Position numbers and translations under genes: made by a program | Origin: Amyelois transitella | Lineage: Eukaryota > Arthropoda > Insecta > Lepidoptera > Pyralidae | Assembly (NCBI RefSeq): GCF_032362555.1 | Contig: NC_083532.1 | Coordinates: 571,001 to 635,000, forward strand | Length of the DNA: 64,000 bases | Reading direction: 5' to 3' | Part shown: piece after piece, positions 10,812 through 19,432 of the stretch | Layout: each line of letters begins with the position of its first letter | How positions within the stretch are numbered: the stretch's first letter is position 1 | The notes under the pieces: model-generated | The model's input: only the letters and a program-made list of their open reading frames with translations | Told to the model about the DNA's origin: nothing | Databases searched by the model: none

Positions 10812-10977
10812 ATACTACATTATAATAAAACGGTAAAAATATTTTTTCTGTACATTTAATATTTTGACTGAAACGGATAGAGAATTTTTTTTTTACATTT
10901 TTTGTCTGTCTGTATCTGACTGTATGATTAAAATTCAACTCGAAATTTACGCGGACGAAGTCGCGGGCAACAGCTAG
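10812..10977 (+). mobile_element. Short Helitron-like element ending CTAG
   Basis: This is an internally deleted relative of the 10062 piece. It ends GCGGACGAAGTCGCGGGCAA then CAGCTAG, followed by T. Confidence 0.65.
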
Positions 10978-11316
10978 TTTATCTCTAAACCAACCACCTC
11001 TATGATATATCATCAACTTCTATATGAGACAGTCAATATATAAACCTTCAATATTGAGGTTTTGAAATGATTTTAATATTAATTGTAGCTTGTAGACAAT
11101 ATTGAACAAAATTAATTACTGAGTGCTGAGAGAATATAAACCTTCGGCTTCGGCTTCGGCTTCGGCCGAAGGTTGTGGCGATAGCCGATTAATCGGCTTC
11201 GGCTTCGGCTTCGGCCAAAAATAGACCTTCGGTCGGACACTATCAGATACATATATCATATACAGACAGATTACAAAATTACATTATTATCCTTAGTAAA
11301 TGTATATATAGTCCAT

Positions 11317-11545
11317 ACGATACATATAATCACGTCTATATCCTTTGCGGGGTAGAGAGAGCCATCTCGAAAAGACTAGAAGTCCACGCTTAATGATGGC
11401 ATTGAGATTCGAATAGTGACAGGTTGCTAATCTATCGCCTATAAAGGAATCCTGACTTTATAATCCTATGTCTTAGTCGCCTTTATGAGTAAGAGATGGA
11501 GTGGTCCTATTCTTTTTTATATTGGTGTCAGGAACCACACGGCAC
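11317..11545 (-). repeat. SINE (RTE-tailed family), slightly deleted
   Basis: This is a minus-strand copy with tail ATACATATAATCACGTC at left and ACACGGCAC at right. About 25 bases are missing from the centre. Confidence 0.85.
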
Positions 11546-11679
11546 ATACTTGAGATTCTTGTTTTAGCCAATGGACTAGCTAGGTACCTGTTACTATTTG
11601 AATAGACTTAACGAGGTACCTATACTAATCTTTTCAAGATTATCTAACTACCCTGTAAAGTTTATCAAGACATTGTTAA

Positions 11680-11927
11680 ATAAATAAATATAAATATATA
11701 TACGGGACAAATTACACAGATTGAGTTAGCCTCGAAGTAAGTTCGAGACTTGTGTTACGAGATACTAACTCAACGATACTATATTTTACGTATAAATACT
11801 TATATAGATAAACATCCAAGACCCAGGACAATCAGAAAAAGTTCTCTCATCATGCCCTGGCCGGGATTCGAACCCGGGACAGCCGGTGTCACAGACAAGC
11901 GTACTACCGCTGCGCCACAGTGGCCGT
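11680..11927 (-). repeat. tRNA-derived SINE with ~50-bp flanking duplication
   Basis: On the minus strand the head GGCCACTGTGGCGCAGCGG followed by CGGGTTCGAATCCCGG carries A- and B-box promoter sequence. The body includes TTACTTCGAGGCTAACTC and the tail is AAATAAATAAAT on the + strand. The flanks at 11628-11679 and 11931-11981 match over ~50 bp with about three differences. Confidence 0.85.
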
Positions 11928-12158
11928 CAAATCTTTTCGAGATATCTAACTACCCTGTAAAGTTTATCAAGACGTTGTTAATGAATACGTTAAAAATGCA
12001 TCAATTTATTATAGTCACCTGTCATTTCTAGGCATCATTACTCGTGGTGGGGATCTCCCGTATCGCGTGGACAACACGAAGGGCACCGGTGATACTGATA
12101 AGGAAAAATATATATATATATATTTTATAAAAAATAATACATAAGATTTATATATATT

Positions 12159-12250
12159 AATAATATAGATTTTTCTTACACGAAACGTTACAGAATACAG
12201 AACGACTGTTGGCTCTGTCTACCCCGCAAAGGATATAGACGTGATTATAT
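12159..12250. repeat. Left copy of a ~92-bp direct repeat
   Basis: The segment from AATAATATAGATTTTTCTTA to GACGTGATTATATG is repeated at 12529-12622. The two copies bracket a minus-strand SINE. The right half of each copy is itself a plus-strand SINE tail. Confidence 0.75.
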
Positions 12251-12254
12251 GAAT

Positions 12255-12516
12255 ACATACATATGGTCACGTCTATATCCATTGTGGGGTAGACAGAGCA
12301 AACAGTCTTGAAAAGACTGATAGGCCACGCTCAGCTATTTGGCTTAATGATAGAATTGAGATTCAAATAGTGACCGGTTGCTGTTGCTAGCCCATCGCCT
12401 AAAAAGAGAATGCCAAGTTTGTAAGCCTCTCCCTTAGTCGCCTTTTACGACATCCATAGGAAAGAGATGGAGTGGTCCTGTTCTTTTTTGTTTTGGTGCC
12501 GGTAACCACACGGCAC
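12255..12516 (-). repeat. SINE (RTE-tailed family), full length
   Basis: This complete minus-strand copy lies between the two ~92-bp direct repeats. Confidence 0.88.
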
Positions 12517-12528
12517 GGCATGAAAAAA

Positions 12529-12622
12529 AATAATATGTAGATTTTTCTTACACAGAACGTTACAGAATACAGAATGACTGTTGGCTCTGTCTACCCCGCA
12601 AAGGATATAGACGTGATTATAT
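12529..12622. repeat. Right copy of the ~92-bp direct repeat
   Basis: This copy matches 12159-12250 with a few substitutions and one small indel. Confidence 0.75.
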
Positions 12623-12925
12623 GTATGTATGTTAATAAGGTTAATTTAAGGCGGGTGTTATAGGCTGTAAGTATCACAGTATCATCCGGCTAAATAAGGT
12701 AACAAAGGGAAAAGATTAGTTATTATTTTCGTAATGAAAACTCAAATTCAAAAATTACCAGACCGATTTCGATAACATTTAGCACCAGAGACAGACAAAT
12801 ATTCAATGGTGAATTAAGTAATTTTTGTTCTGGAAATTACCAAAGGACTCGCTCCTTCACACCATGCATTATTAATTTGTTAAAATTATTTAACTCAAAT
12901 CCATTCCCAGATAGAATAAACTCAC

Positions 12926-13045
12926 TCTCAGCCCGTTTTTCAGCATGTACTGCGTCTGTGAAGGCGGCACTTATAACCAGGAATGCGCATACGTATATCC
13001 ACATGGTGATGACCTGGTCTTCAAGGCTGATCAGCTGGAGTGTGG
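12926..13045 (-). CDS. Candidate exon: 5' UTR plus signal peptide of a secreted protein
   Basis: On the minus strand ATTTTTTAG at 13046-13054 looks like an acceptor. It is followed by a short leader, then ATG at 13004, then MWIYVCAFLVISAAF and TDAVHA, a convincing signal peptide with a cleavage site, then EKRAE. A GTGAGT donor follows at 12925-12920. Reading through the donor stays open to 12837, so the exon may instead be longer. No matching downstream exon was found. The KR after the signal could be a dibasic processing site, but naming a peptide hormone would be a guess. Confidence 0.4.
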
Positions 13046-13065
13046 CTAAAAAATAATAGAAAAAC

Positions 13066-13160
13066 ATACATACATACATACAACCACGTCCATATCCCTC
13101 GCGGGGTAGACAGAGCCAACAGTCCTGAGCGGACTGATAGGCCAAGTTCAGCTATTTGGC
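13066..13160 (-). repeat. SINE 3' third
   Basis: The tail (ACATACATACATAC) and the GGGATATGGACGTGG end are kept. The rest is lost. Confidence 0.75.
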
Positions 13161-13231
13161 CTAATAATAATTTAATTTATAATAGAAAAAAGATTTTTTA
13201 AAGGATTTTTTACCTATGAAATTTTAGCAGG

Positions 13232-13490
13232 TTGACTAAGCAGATATACGAGGAGAGTGTGGAGGGAAAGGTCGGAGTGGGAAGGCCTAGACGAACGTGT
13301 CTTGATCAAATTAAGGACTTCCTGGTAAAGGGTCATGTCAAAAGTTCCCGAAAACGCCGAGCTTGCATGAAGAGAGTTATGAATGTGGATGAAGCGAAGG
13401 AAGTGTGCAGAGATCGTGGCAAGTGGAAAGAGGTAGTCTCTGCCTACCCCTCCGGGAAGGAGGCGTGATAATATGTATGTGTGTATATAT
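13232..13490 (+). mobile_element. RTE LINE 3' fragment
   Basis: An open stretch of ~78 codons matches the last part of the RTE protein (LTKQIYEESVEGKVGVGRPR ... VVSAYPSGKEA). The RTE stop codon and 3' end follow. Confidence 0.85.
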
Positions 13491-13554
13491 GAAAAAAAAA
13501 TTGTTGCTACTTCCTTTGAATCGATCAGGGCAAGAGAAACGTATTTAAAAAAAT

Positions 13555-13600
13555 ACTTATATACGGGACAGATTACACAGATTGAGTTAGCTTCGAAGTA
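13555..13600 (-). repeat. tRNA-derived SINE 3' fragment
   Basis: TACGGGACAGATTACACAG and TTGAGTTAGCTTCGAAGTAA match the 3' body of the family. The piece is joined directly to a LINE tail. Confidence 0.65.
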
Positions 13601-13785
13601 AGAAAATGCTGCAGTGCAGTTTGTTACCGCTTCTTTTTGCACTGACGCCACGGAAGAGGCGGTAAACTTAATTTATTAGTAATTTATTTGACGTCAACCG
13701 ATGTTGTGAAACAAAAAGATTTAACAATTATTAAGCGATATGAAGTATTCTATTATAATGAATAAAAAATTTGAATTTGAATTAA
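13601..13785 (+). mobile_element. Jockey/CR1-like LINE 3' UTR with TTTGAA tail
   Basis: AATGCTGCAGTGCAGTTTG, GCGGTAAACTTAATTTAT and TTTGACGTCAACCGATG lead to AATAAAAAATTTGAATTTGA. The same 3' UTR follows a recognisable LINE ORF at 36503-36823 on the opposite strand, which identifies the family. Confidence 0.7.
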
Positions 13786-13826
13786 GTTGATATTTGTGTT
13801 ACAAGTTTCATCATTATAACCGATTA

Positions 13827-14034
13827 TGTGCCGTGTGGTTCCCGGCACCAATAAAAAAAAGAATAGGTCCACTCCATCTCGTTCCCATGGATATCGTAAA
13901 AGGCGACTAAGGGATAGGCTTATAAACTTGGGATTCTTCATTTAGGCGACGGGCTAGCAACCTGTCACTATTTGAATCTCAATTCTATCATTTAGCCTGT
14001 CCGCTAAATGTGGCCTGTCAGTCTTTCAAGACTT
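13827..14034 (+). repeat. SINE (RTE-tailed family), 3'-truncated
   Basis: The copy starts GTGCCGTGTGGTTCCCGGCA and stops after CAGTCTTTCAAGAC. The conserved tail is missing. Confidence 0.82.
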
Positions 14035-14039
14035 TTTTT

Positions 14040-14650
14040 AACTTTGATACAACAAAAAAAAATATTTTTTAAATTTTTTCTTACAATTCTACGAATTATC
14101 GGTTCTATTTAAATCTAAAGTAAACGTAAAATTTTACGTTAAATATTATTATTATTTTAGTCTTTATTTGCAATAAGTTTGGAAGCAAACTTCACTCGGC
14201 TCGCTAACAATATCAATAATTTACATCTCATTCGGAGTATAACGTTAAGTACATGTTTGTTTACGTTACCCTTTTGAATAATTTAAATTCATCTTTGAAA
14301 AAAGTAAATTTAACACACTGTTATGGTTATGTGTGAGAATAAAAAAAAACTTTAAGCTTGTGGTCAGTGTCGTGAATTTAAAAAATAAAAACGTTGGTCA
14401 ACGTTCGTATCAAAGTTAAATGTGAAATTTTAAATTTAATTAGATCAGATTTATTATTTTTTTCGCGGCAGTGCATTTTTAATCTTTTTAGGTGTATAAT
14501 ATATTAATAAATAAAATTAAAAAAAAAAATTATTGCTAACTAAATATTGTTAGAACAAAAATAGCCAAAATATGTAAAGTTAGAGTGATTATTATCATTA
14601 AAAAAAAACTTTTAAAATAAATATTATACCTTAAATAAATAACATAAAAT
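14040..14650. other. AT-rich spacer
   Basis: This 600 bp stretch has no supported ORF or repeat. Long A/T runs dominate. Confidence 0.4.
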
Positions 14651-14663
14651 TAATGATTGCCTA

Positions 14664-14845
14664 ATAAGGCCTAGACGAACATATCTTAATCAAATTAAGG
14701 ACGTCCTGGTAAAGGGTCAGGTCAAGAGTACCCGAAACCGCCGAGCTTGTGACGCGAAGAGAGTTATGAATGTGGATGAAGCGAAGAAAGTATGCAGAAA
14801 TCGTGTGTGTGAGTGGAAAGATGTGATTTTATAAATGTATGTAGG
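14664..14845 (+). mobile_element. RTE LINE 3' fragment, decayed
   Basis: The segment runs from AGGCCTAGACGAACATATC to TGATTTTATAAATGTATG. It has insertions and a deletion of the SAYPSG region. Confidence 0.8.
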
Positions 14846-14882
14846 TATTAAGAAAGTAAGTTTAACATATTTTTCGCACGGT

Positions 14883-14985
14883 TAAAGCACAGCTGAACGT
14901 GGCCTATCAGTCTTTTTAAGACTGTTGGCTCTGTCTACTTCGCAAGGGATATAGACCGGACTATATGTAGGTATGTATGTAAAAG
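14883..14985 (+). repeat. SINE 3' third
   Basis: The segment runs from GCTGAACGTGGCCTATCAGT to the ATGTATGTA tail. Confidence 0.75.
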
Positions 14986-15074
14986 TACAGCTACCCGCAA
15001 TACTAAATTAATGTTTTTGAATTTAGACAATATACATTCGTCCACGATTTAGATTTAAGAGATCTATGTATATT

Positions 15075-15240
15075 GGTAAATTAACGTCCGATGAAAATGC
15101 TGCAGTGTTGTATGTTCCGCCGCTACTTCTACTCACGCGCTTCGGAAGCGGCAGTAGTTATAATTGGATTTAAGTGATGCGATGTCAATAAGTGATACCT
15201 TGTGTCCAATTTTGAAAAAAAATCTATTCTATTCTATTCT
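15075..15240 (+). mobile_element. Jockey/CR1-like LINE 3' UTR with TATTC tail
   Basis: AAAATGCTGCAGTGTTGTATG, GCGCTTCGGAAGCGGCAGTA and GATGTCAATAAGTGATACC are followed by CTATTCTATTCTATTC. The body matches the TTTGAA-tailed copies but the tail repeat differs, so at least two subfamilies are present. Confidence 0.65.
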
Positions 15241-15393
15241 ACAGACGAAACAGCAGACCAAAGCATGTATGTTACAATTATAATTGACATTTACGCATTC
15301 CCACGATCATTTGGCATTATATTTTCGTTGTTTATTACAAAGTGTTTATCAAACGCCCGGAGGCTACAACGGGAAAGAAATTAAAAAAGAAAA

Positions 15394-15450
15394 ATGGCGG
15401 AGAGTGAACCTCCGTCGACTGTTTCCGGAGAATGGATTATTGGTTCTTTT
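15394..15450 (+). CDS. Possible short first coding exon (weak)
   Basis: A GC-rich leader is followed by AAAAATGGCGGAG, a good start context, and reads MAESEPPSTVSGEWIIG before a T-rich stretch. The composition differs from the surrounding repeats. No consensus donor is visible and a tRNA-derived SINE begins ~30 bp downstream, so this may be a chance ORF. Confidence 0.2.
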
Positions 15451-15477
15451 TTTAATGTTTGAGTATTGTTTTGTTTG

Positions 15478-15727
15478 ACGGCCTCTGTGGCGCAGCGGTA
15501 GTACGCTTGTCTGTGACACCGGAGGTCCCGGGTTCGAATCCCGGCCAGGGCATGATGAGAAAAGATATTTGTCTGATTGGCCTGGGTCTTCGATGTTATC
15601 TTTCTAAGTATTTATTATAAAATATAGTATCGTTGAGTAAGTATCTCGTAACACAAGTCTCGAACTTACTTCGAGGCAAACTTAATCAGTGTAATGTTCC
15701 GTATATATTTATATTTATTTATTTATT
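15478..15727 (+). repeat. tRNA-derived SINE, full length
   Basis: The head contains GTGGCGCAGCGGTAGT (A-box region) and CCGGGTTCGAATCCCGG (T-arm/B box). The body includes TTACTTCGAGGCAAACTTAA and the tail is TTTATTTATTTATTTA. It is the cleanest plus-strand copy and defines the family. Confidence 0.88.
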
Positions 15728-15900
15728 TAATGTTTGCCTGTACCTTCCGTTATCTTTTCCTCTCGGGAGAGGAGCCCGGGGTATGCCTTTGACCATGGAC
15801 CCTGGATTGTGTGAGTCAGGTTTTTACACGAAGCGACTCCCGTCTGACCTCCGCAACCTTTGCAGGGGAACCTCACCAATATTGGATCATGGTTATATCG
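15728..15900. repeat. Fragment of an unclassified interspersed repeat
   Basis: CTCTCGGGAGAGGAGCCCGG and GTCTGACCTCCGCAACCTTT are far more GC-rich than the surroundings. The stretch lies between two SINEs and is probably another retroelement tail. There is no coherent ORF. Confidence 0.35.
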
Positions 15901-15905
15901 AATGG

Positions 15906-16168
15906 GCCGTGTGGTTCCCGGCACCATTAGAAAAAAGAATAGGACCACTCCATCTCTTTCCCATGGATGTCGTTAAAGACGACTAAGGGATAACCTCATA
16001 AACTTGGGATTCTTCTTATAGGCGATCGGCTAGCAACCTGTCACTATTTGAATCTCAATTCTATCATTAAACCTAACAGCTGAACGTGGTCTTTCAGTCT
16101 TTCAACACTGCTCAGTTTACCTTGCAAGGGATATAGACGTGATTATATGAATGAATGAATGAATGAAT
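15906..16168 (+). repeat. SINE (RTE-tailed family), full length
   Basis: The copy runs from GCCGTGTGGTTCCCGGCACC to a tail of GAATGAATGAATG. Confidence 0.88.
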
Positions 16169-16429
16169 ATTTTTTCCAAATTGTTCTTACACCATATTTT
16201 GGTATATTTAGGGAACAAACGCAGAATAATGATAAAGCAAGTCAATCAATTAATATTGACGAATAAAAATAAAAATTTAATGATTGTTCGGTGTAATGGA
16301 TCGTCAAAATTTTAATTAGAACGAAATGGCCGTCTGTCATGGAGAGATGCATTTTATTTTGTGTTCCTTTTTACCCGACTTCTATTAAAGATAATTATGT
16401 CTGTCGCGCGTTTCTTGTTTGTATTCATT

Positions 16430-16727
16430 CATACATACATATATATAATCACGTTTGTACCCCTTGCGGGGTAGGCAGAGCCAACAGTCTTGAACACGTC
16501 TGTATCCCTAACAAACAAACTACACAACAATACAAACTGATCGGCCACGTTCAGCTGTTTGGCTAAATGATAGAATTGAGATTCAAATAGTGACAGGTCG
16601 CCAGCCCATCGCCTAAAAGAAGAATCGCAAGTTTATAAGCCTATCCCTTAGTCGCCTTTTACGACATCCATGGAAATGACATGGAGTGGCCATTTTCTTT
16701 TTTTTTATTGGTGCACCACACGGCACG
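16430..16727 (-). repeat. SINE (RTE-tailed family) with a ~40-bp insertion
   Basis: This is a full-length minus-strand copy. CGTCTGTATCCCTAACAAAC and adjacent bases interrupt it between the tail region and the ACTGATCGGCCACG block. Confidence 0.82.
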
Positions 16728-16758
16728 GTTTGTATTCAAGTACCTTTTATTCTTTACT

Positions 16759-16938
16759 AGCGACCCGCCCCGTCTTCGCACGGGTGCAAAATTCGGAAAA
16801 AAATATACATAAAAACCTTCCTCTTGAATCACTCTACCTGTTACAAAAACCGCATCAAAATCCGTGGCGTAATTTTAAAGATTTAAGCATACAGACAAAC
16901 AGACTAAAATAGCGACTTTGTTTTATACTATGTAGTGA
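16759..16938 (-). mobile_element. Helitron-like element (CTAGCGACCCGCCCCG type)
   Basis: The + strand reads CTAGCGACCCGCCCCGTCTT to TTTTATACTATGTAGTGA. It has the CTAG end and the CCGCATCAAAATCCGTGG block. A fragment of the opposite end is near 27100-27145. Confidence 0.6.
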
Positions 16939-16944
16939 TCATTA

Positions 16945-17010
16945 AGCCAGACAGCTGAAAGTGGCCTTACAGTATTTGGCTCTGTCTACCCCGCCAGGGA
17001 TATAGACGTG
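16945..17010 (+). repeat. SINE 3' fragment
   Basis: GACAGCTGAAAGTGGCC and GATATAGACGTGATT are kept, with a ~10-base deletion between them. Confidence 0.65.
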
Positions 17011-17590
17011 ATTATTTTTTTATTATATCTTATAAAATGTAATATTCTTTACTAACTATGCCCGCAACTTAGTTTGCGTAAGGTTCGAATAAGTTTTAAA
17101 AGTAGTATTCTTCTATGGATTATGACATAAATAAGTTAATATTTAGTAAAAAAAAGCAATCCGCCCGTTTGTTTGTTTGTTCACACTTATCTCTGGAACT
17201 TATGGTTATTAGTTTTTAGTTTTTTTTTTAAATTTAGGCATTTGAGGCCCATGGAAGTAATAAAAGGTATTTTAATAAATAATAACTTTTTATTAAATAC
17301 ATTTTACATACAAGCATAATTTCTTTTTAAATATATAGTCAGTGTTTTAAATATTTTTATTTGACTATACTTACTATACTACCTATATGAAAGGAAAGGT
17401 TGAGTTTAAGTATATAAAATATTTACTTAATTTTATTGATTTAAATTTATAAAATAAACTACACGTAATTAACTTGAAAAAACACACACTAAGTAATAAA
17501 ATTAATCTAAAAATTGATATTTGTTTTCGAAACTATTGTCACATAAAAAATAAAATAATTAAGTATAAATAAACGAAAAAATCATACATA
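17011..17590. other. AT-rich spacer with a degenerate Helitron end
   Basis: CTAACTATGCCCGCAACTTA near 17050 is a decayed Helitron 3' end. The rest is AT-rich with no supported gene. Confidence 0.4.
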
Positions 17591-17690
17591 CATAATATTG
17601 TGTAAGTATTTTTTTCATCGCACAAATACATCCCATTCCTACAGAAGCTCTGTCAACCCGTTAAGTGCAAAACGTGAATACTCAACTCAC

Positions 17691-17792
17691 CTCTTCCCCT
17701 GGCTTCTTCTTGCACGGCACTGCGATGTCAGAACCTTGTCCTTTCCTTATATACCCTGCCTTGTCTGTCACCTGGATAAGGCAGCTTTCACA
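17691..17792 (-). CDS. Candidate internal coding exon (34 codons)
   Basis: On the minus strand ATTATAAGCCCAG is followed by 102 open bases and then the strong donor GAGGTGAGT. The translation opens CESCLIQVTDKAGYIRK and ends VPCKKKPGEE. It is exactly 34 codons, phase 0 at both ends. An alternative acceptor (CTTATCCAG) would give a 27-codon exon in the same frame. It is markedly more GC-rich than the flanks and no repeat explains it. I do not recognise the protein, and no partner exons were found within several kb. Confidence 0.45.
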
Positions 17793-17830
17793 CTGGGCTT
17801 ATAATCAATCATTAAATTTTCTTAATACTA

Positions 17831-17970
17831 CATACATAAAATCACGCCTCTTTCCCGGAGGGGTAGGCAGAGACTACCTCTTTCCACTTGCCACGATCTC
17901 TGCATATTTCCTTCGCTTCATCCATATTCATAACTCTCTTCATGCAAGCTCGGCAGTTTCGGGTACTACT
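17831..17970 (-). mobile_element. RTE LINE 3' tail
   Basis: ACATACATAAAATCACGCC leads into the complement of the RTE C-terminus, ending at CGGCAGTTTCGGGTACT. Confidence 0.82.
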
Positions 17971-18012
17971 AATACTATTCATAAATAATACTGGTTTTAA
18001 CTCGCACGTACA

Positions 18013-18165
18013 TACATACATGCATATAAACACATCTTTCTCCCTTGCGGGGTAGATAGAGCTAAAAGTCTTCAAAAGACTGATAGGCCACGTTCAGCTT
18101 TTTGGCTTGATGATTCCAATAGTGACAGGTTGCTAGCCTATCTCTTAGTCGTCTTTTCTCATCCC
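18013..18165 (-). repeat. SINE, internally deleted
   Basis: This minus-strand copy keeps the tail, the GATAGGCCACGTTCAGC block and the TTAGTCGTCTTTT block. About 40 bases in the middle are lost. Confidence 0.75.
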
Positions 18166-18296
18166 GGTAAAAATATAGTTTTTTAAAAGTAAAGTTCCCG
18201 TGGAATTTGCGAAAAACTTCTATTATTTTGTATGTGGCACTAAATAAGCGCGGACGAAGCTGCAGGTCTTAAAATAGTGACTCATAATATAAGTTT

Positions 18297-18545
18297 ACTA
18301 AGCAGATATACAAGGAGAGTGTGGAGGGAAAGGTCGGAGTGGGAAGACCTAGACGAACGTGTCTCGATCAAATTAAGGACGTCCTGGCAAAGGGTCAGGT
18401 CAAGAGTACCCGAAACCGCCGAGCTTGCATCAAGAGAGTTATGAATGTGGATGAAGCGAAGAAAGTATGCAGAGATCGTGGCAAGTGGAAAGATGTAGTC
18501 TCTGCCTACCCCTCCGGGAAAAAGGCGTGATTTTGTGTATGTATG
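18297..18545 (+). mobile_element. RTE LINE 3' fragment with open frame
   Basis: An uninterrupted 69-codon frame from VEGKVGVGRPRRTCLDQIKD to VVSAYPSGKKA ends in the RTE stop and ATGT tail. It is 5'-truncated but otherwise intact. Confidence 0.85.
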
Positions 18546-18551
18546 TAAGTA

Positions 18552-18846
18552 TCTATACTAATATTATAAAGCTGAAAAGTTTGTTTGCTTGTTTGTTTGT
18601 GTGATTGTTTGAACGCGCTAATCTCAGGAACCTAAATTCGAAGCAGTAGAATTGAAAAATTATTTTTGTGTTGAATAGACCATTTATCGAGGAAGGCTTT
18701 AGGCTATATAACATCACGTTGCAACTATTAGGAGCGAAGAAATAATGGAATATGTGAAAAAAAACGGTGAAAATTATTTACCCTTGAGGGCTTCAATGAT
18801 GCCCAAAATAACTATTCCACGCGGACGGAGTCGCGGGCACAGCTAG
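18552..18846 (+). mobile_element. Lep1-type non-autonomous Helitron
   Basis: This complete plus-strand copy runs from TCTATACTAATATTATAAAG to GCGGGCACAGCTAG, inserted between A and T. Confidence 0.88.
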
Positions 18847-19131
18847 TGTAGTATAAGTTCGCGTGTACACGATACAGCAGACGCGTATAATTGAACGCAA
18901 TGTGTAACTACCTTTATATACAGAACGGAAACTGCTCTATGTGGAGAGGAATAAACGTTCGGTATATTTCAGTTTTCAAAAAATTGTATTCACGAAATTA
19001 ATACAATCACGTCTTTATCTTTTTCGGAGTGGACAGAGCCAGCAATATCGAATAGAATCTAAAGCCACGTTCAGCTGTATGGTTTAATGATGGAATTGGG
19101 ATTCAAATACCTAAGCATAGTTAAAAAATTT

Positions 19132-19373
19132 ACGGTTCCCGGCACCAATAGAAAAAAAGAATCTCTTTCCCATGGATGTCATAAAAGGCGACTAAGGGGT
19201 AGGCTTATATACTTGGGATTCTTCTTTTAGGCGATGGGCTAGCAACCTGTCACTATTTGAATCTTAATTCTATCATTAAGCTTTTTTTTCTGTCTTTTAC
19301 GGTTTCTTTCAGTCTTTTGACGACTATTGGCTCTGTCTACCCTGCAAGGGACATAGACGTGACGTATATGTCA
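19132..19373 (+). repeat. SINE, near full length
   Basis: The copy begins at CGGTTCCCGGCACC and ends GGGACATAGACGTGACGTA. About 20 bases near the 5' end are missing. Confidence 0.82.
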
Positions 19374-19380
19374 TGACAAC

Positions 19381-19432
19381 ATAGTCGCCTTGTACGACAT
19401 CCGTGGATAAGAGATAGAGCGGTCCTATTCTT
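19381..19432 (-). repeat. Left part of a SINE split by a LINE
   Basis: ATAGTCGCCTTGTACGACAT to GGTCCTATTCTT is a SINE segment. Its continuation, CTTTTTTCTATTGGTGCCGG through CACACGGCAC, lies at 21861-21896 beyond the LINE. Confidence 0.8.

Larger units (their letters stand above)
9758..11242. mobile_element. hAT-like non-autonomous element with GCCGAA arrays
   Basis: The ends are inverted copies of TAGTGTCCGACCGAAG and the flanks are an exact 8-bp duplication, TCAGATAC (9750-9757 and 11243-11250). Eight-bp duplications are the hallmark of the hAT superfamily. Both ends carry arrays of the hexamer TTCGGC/GCCGAA (9770-9890 and 11140-11225). There is no transposase gene. The interior is filled by other repeats: a Helitron-like piece, a SINE, and a tRNA-like SINE head. 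Confidence 0.75.

Noticed and set aside
15479-15551. Apparent tRNA gene with good T arm
   Set aside because: The same head recurs at four other loci followed by one shared body and tail, so it is a tRNA-derived SINE.
15633-15986. 117-codon open frame
   Set aside because: It crosses from a tRNA-derived SINE through an unclassified repeat into another SINE.
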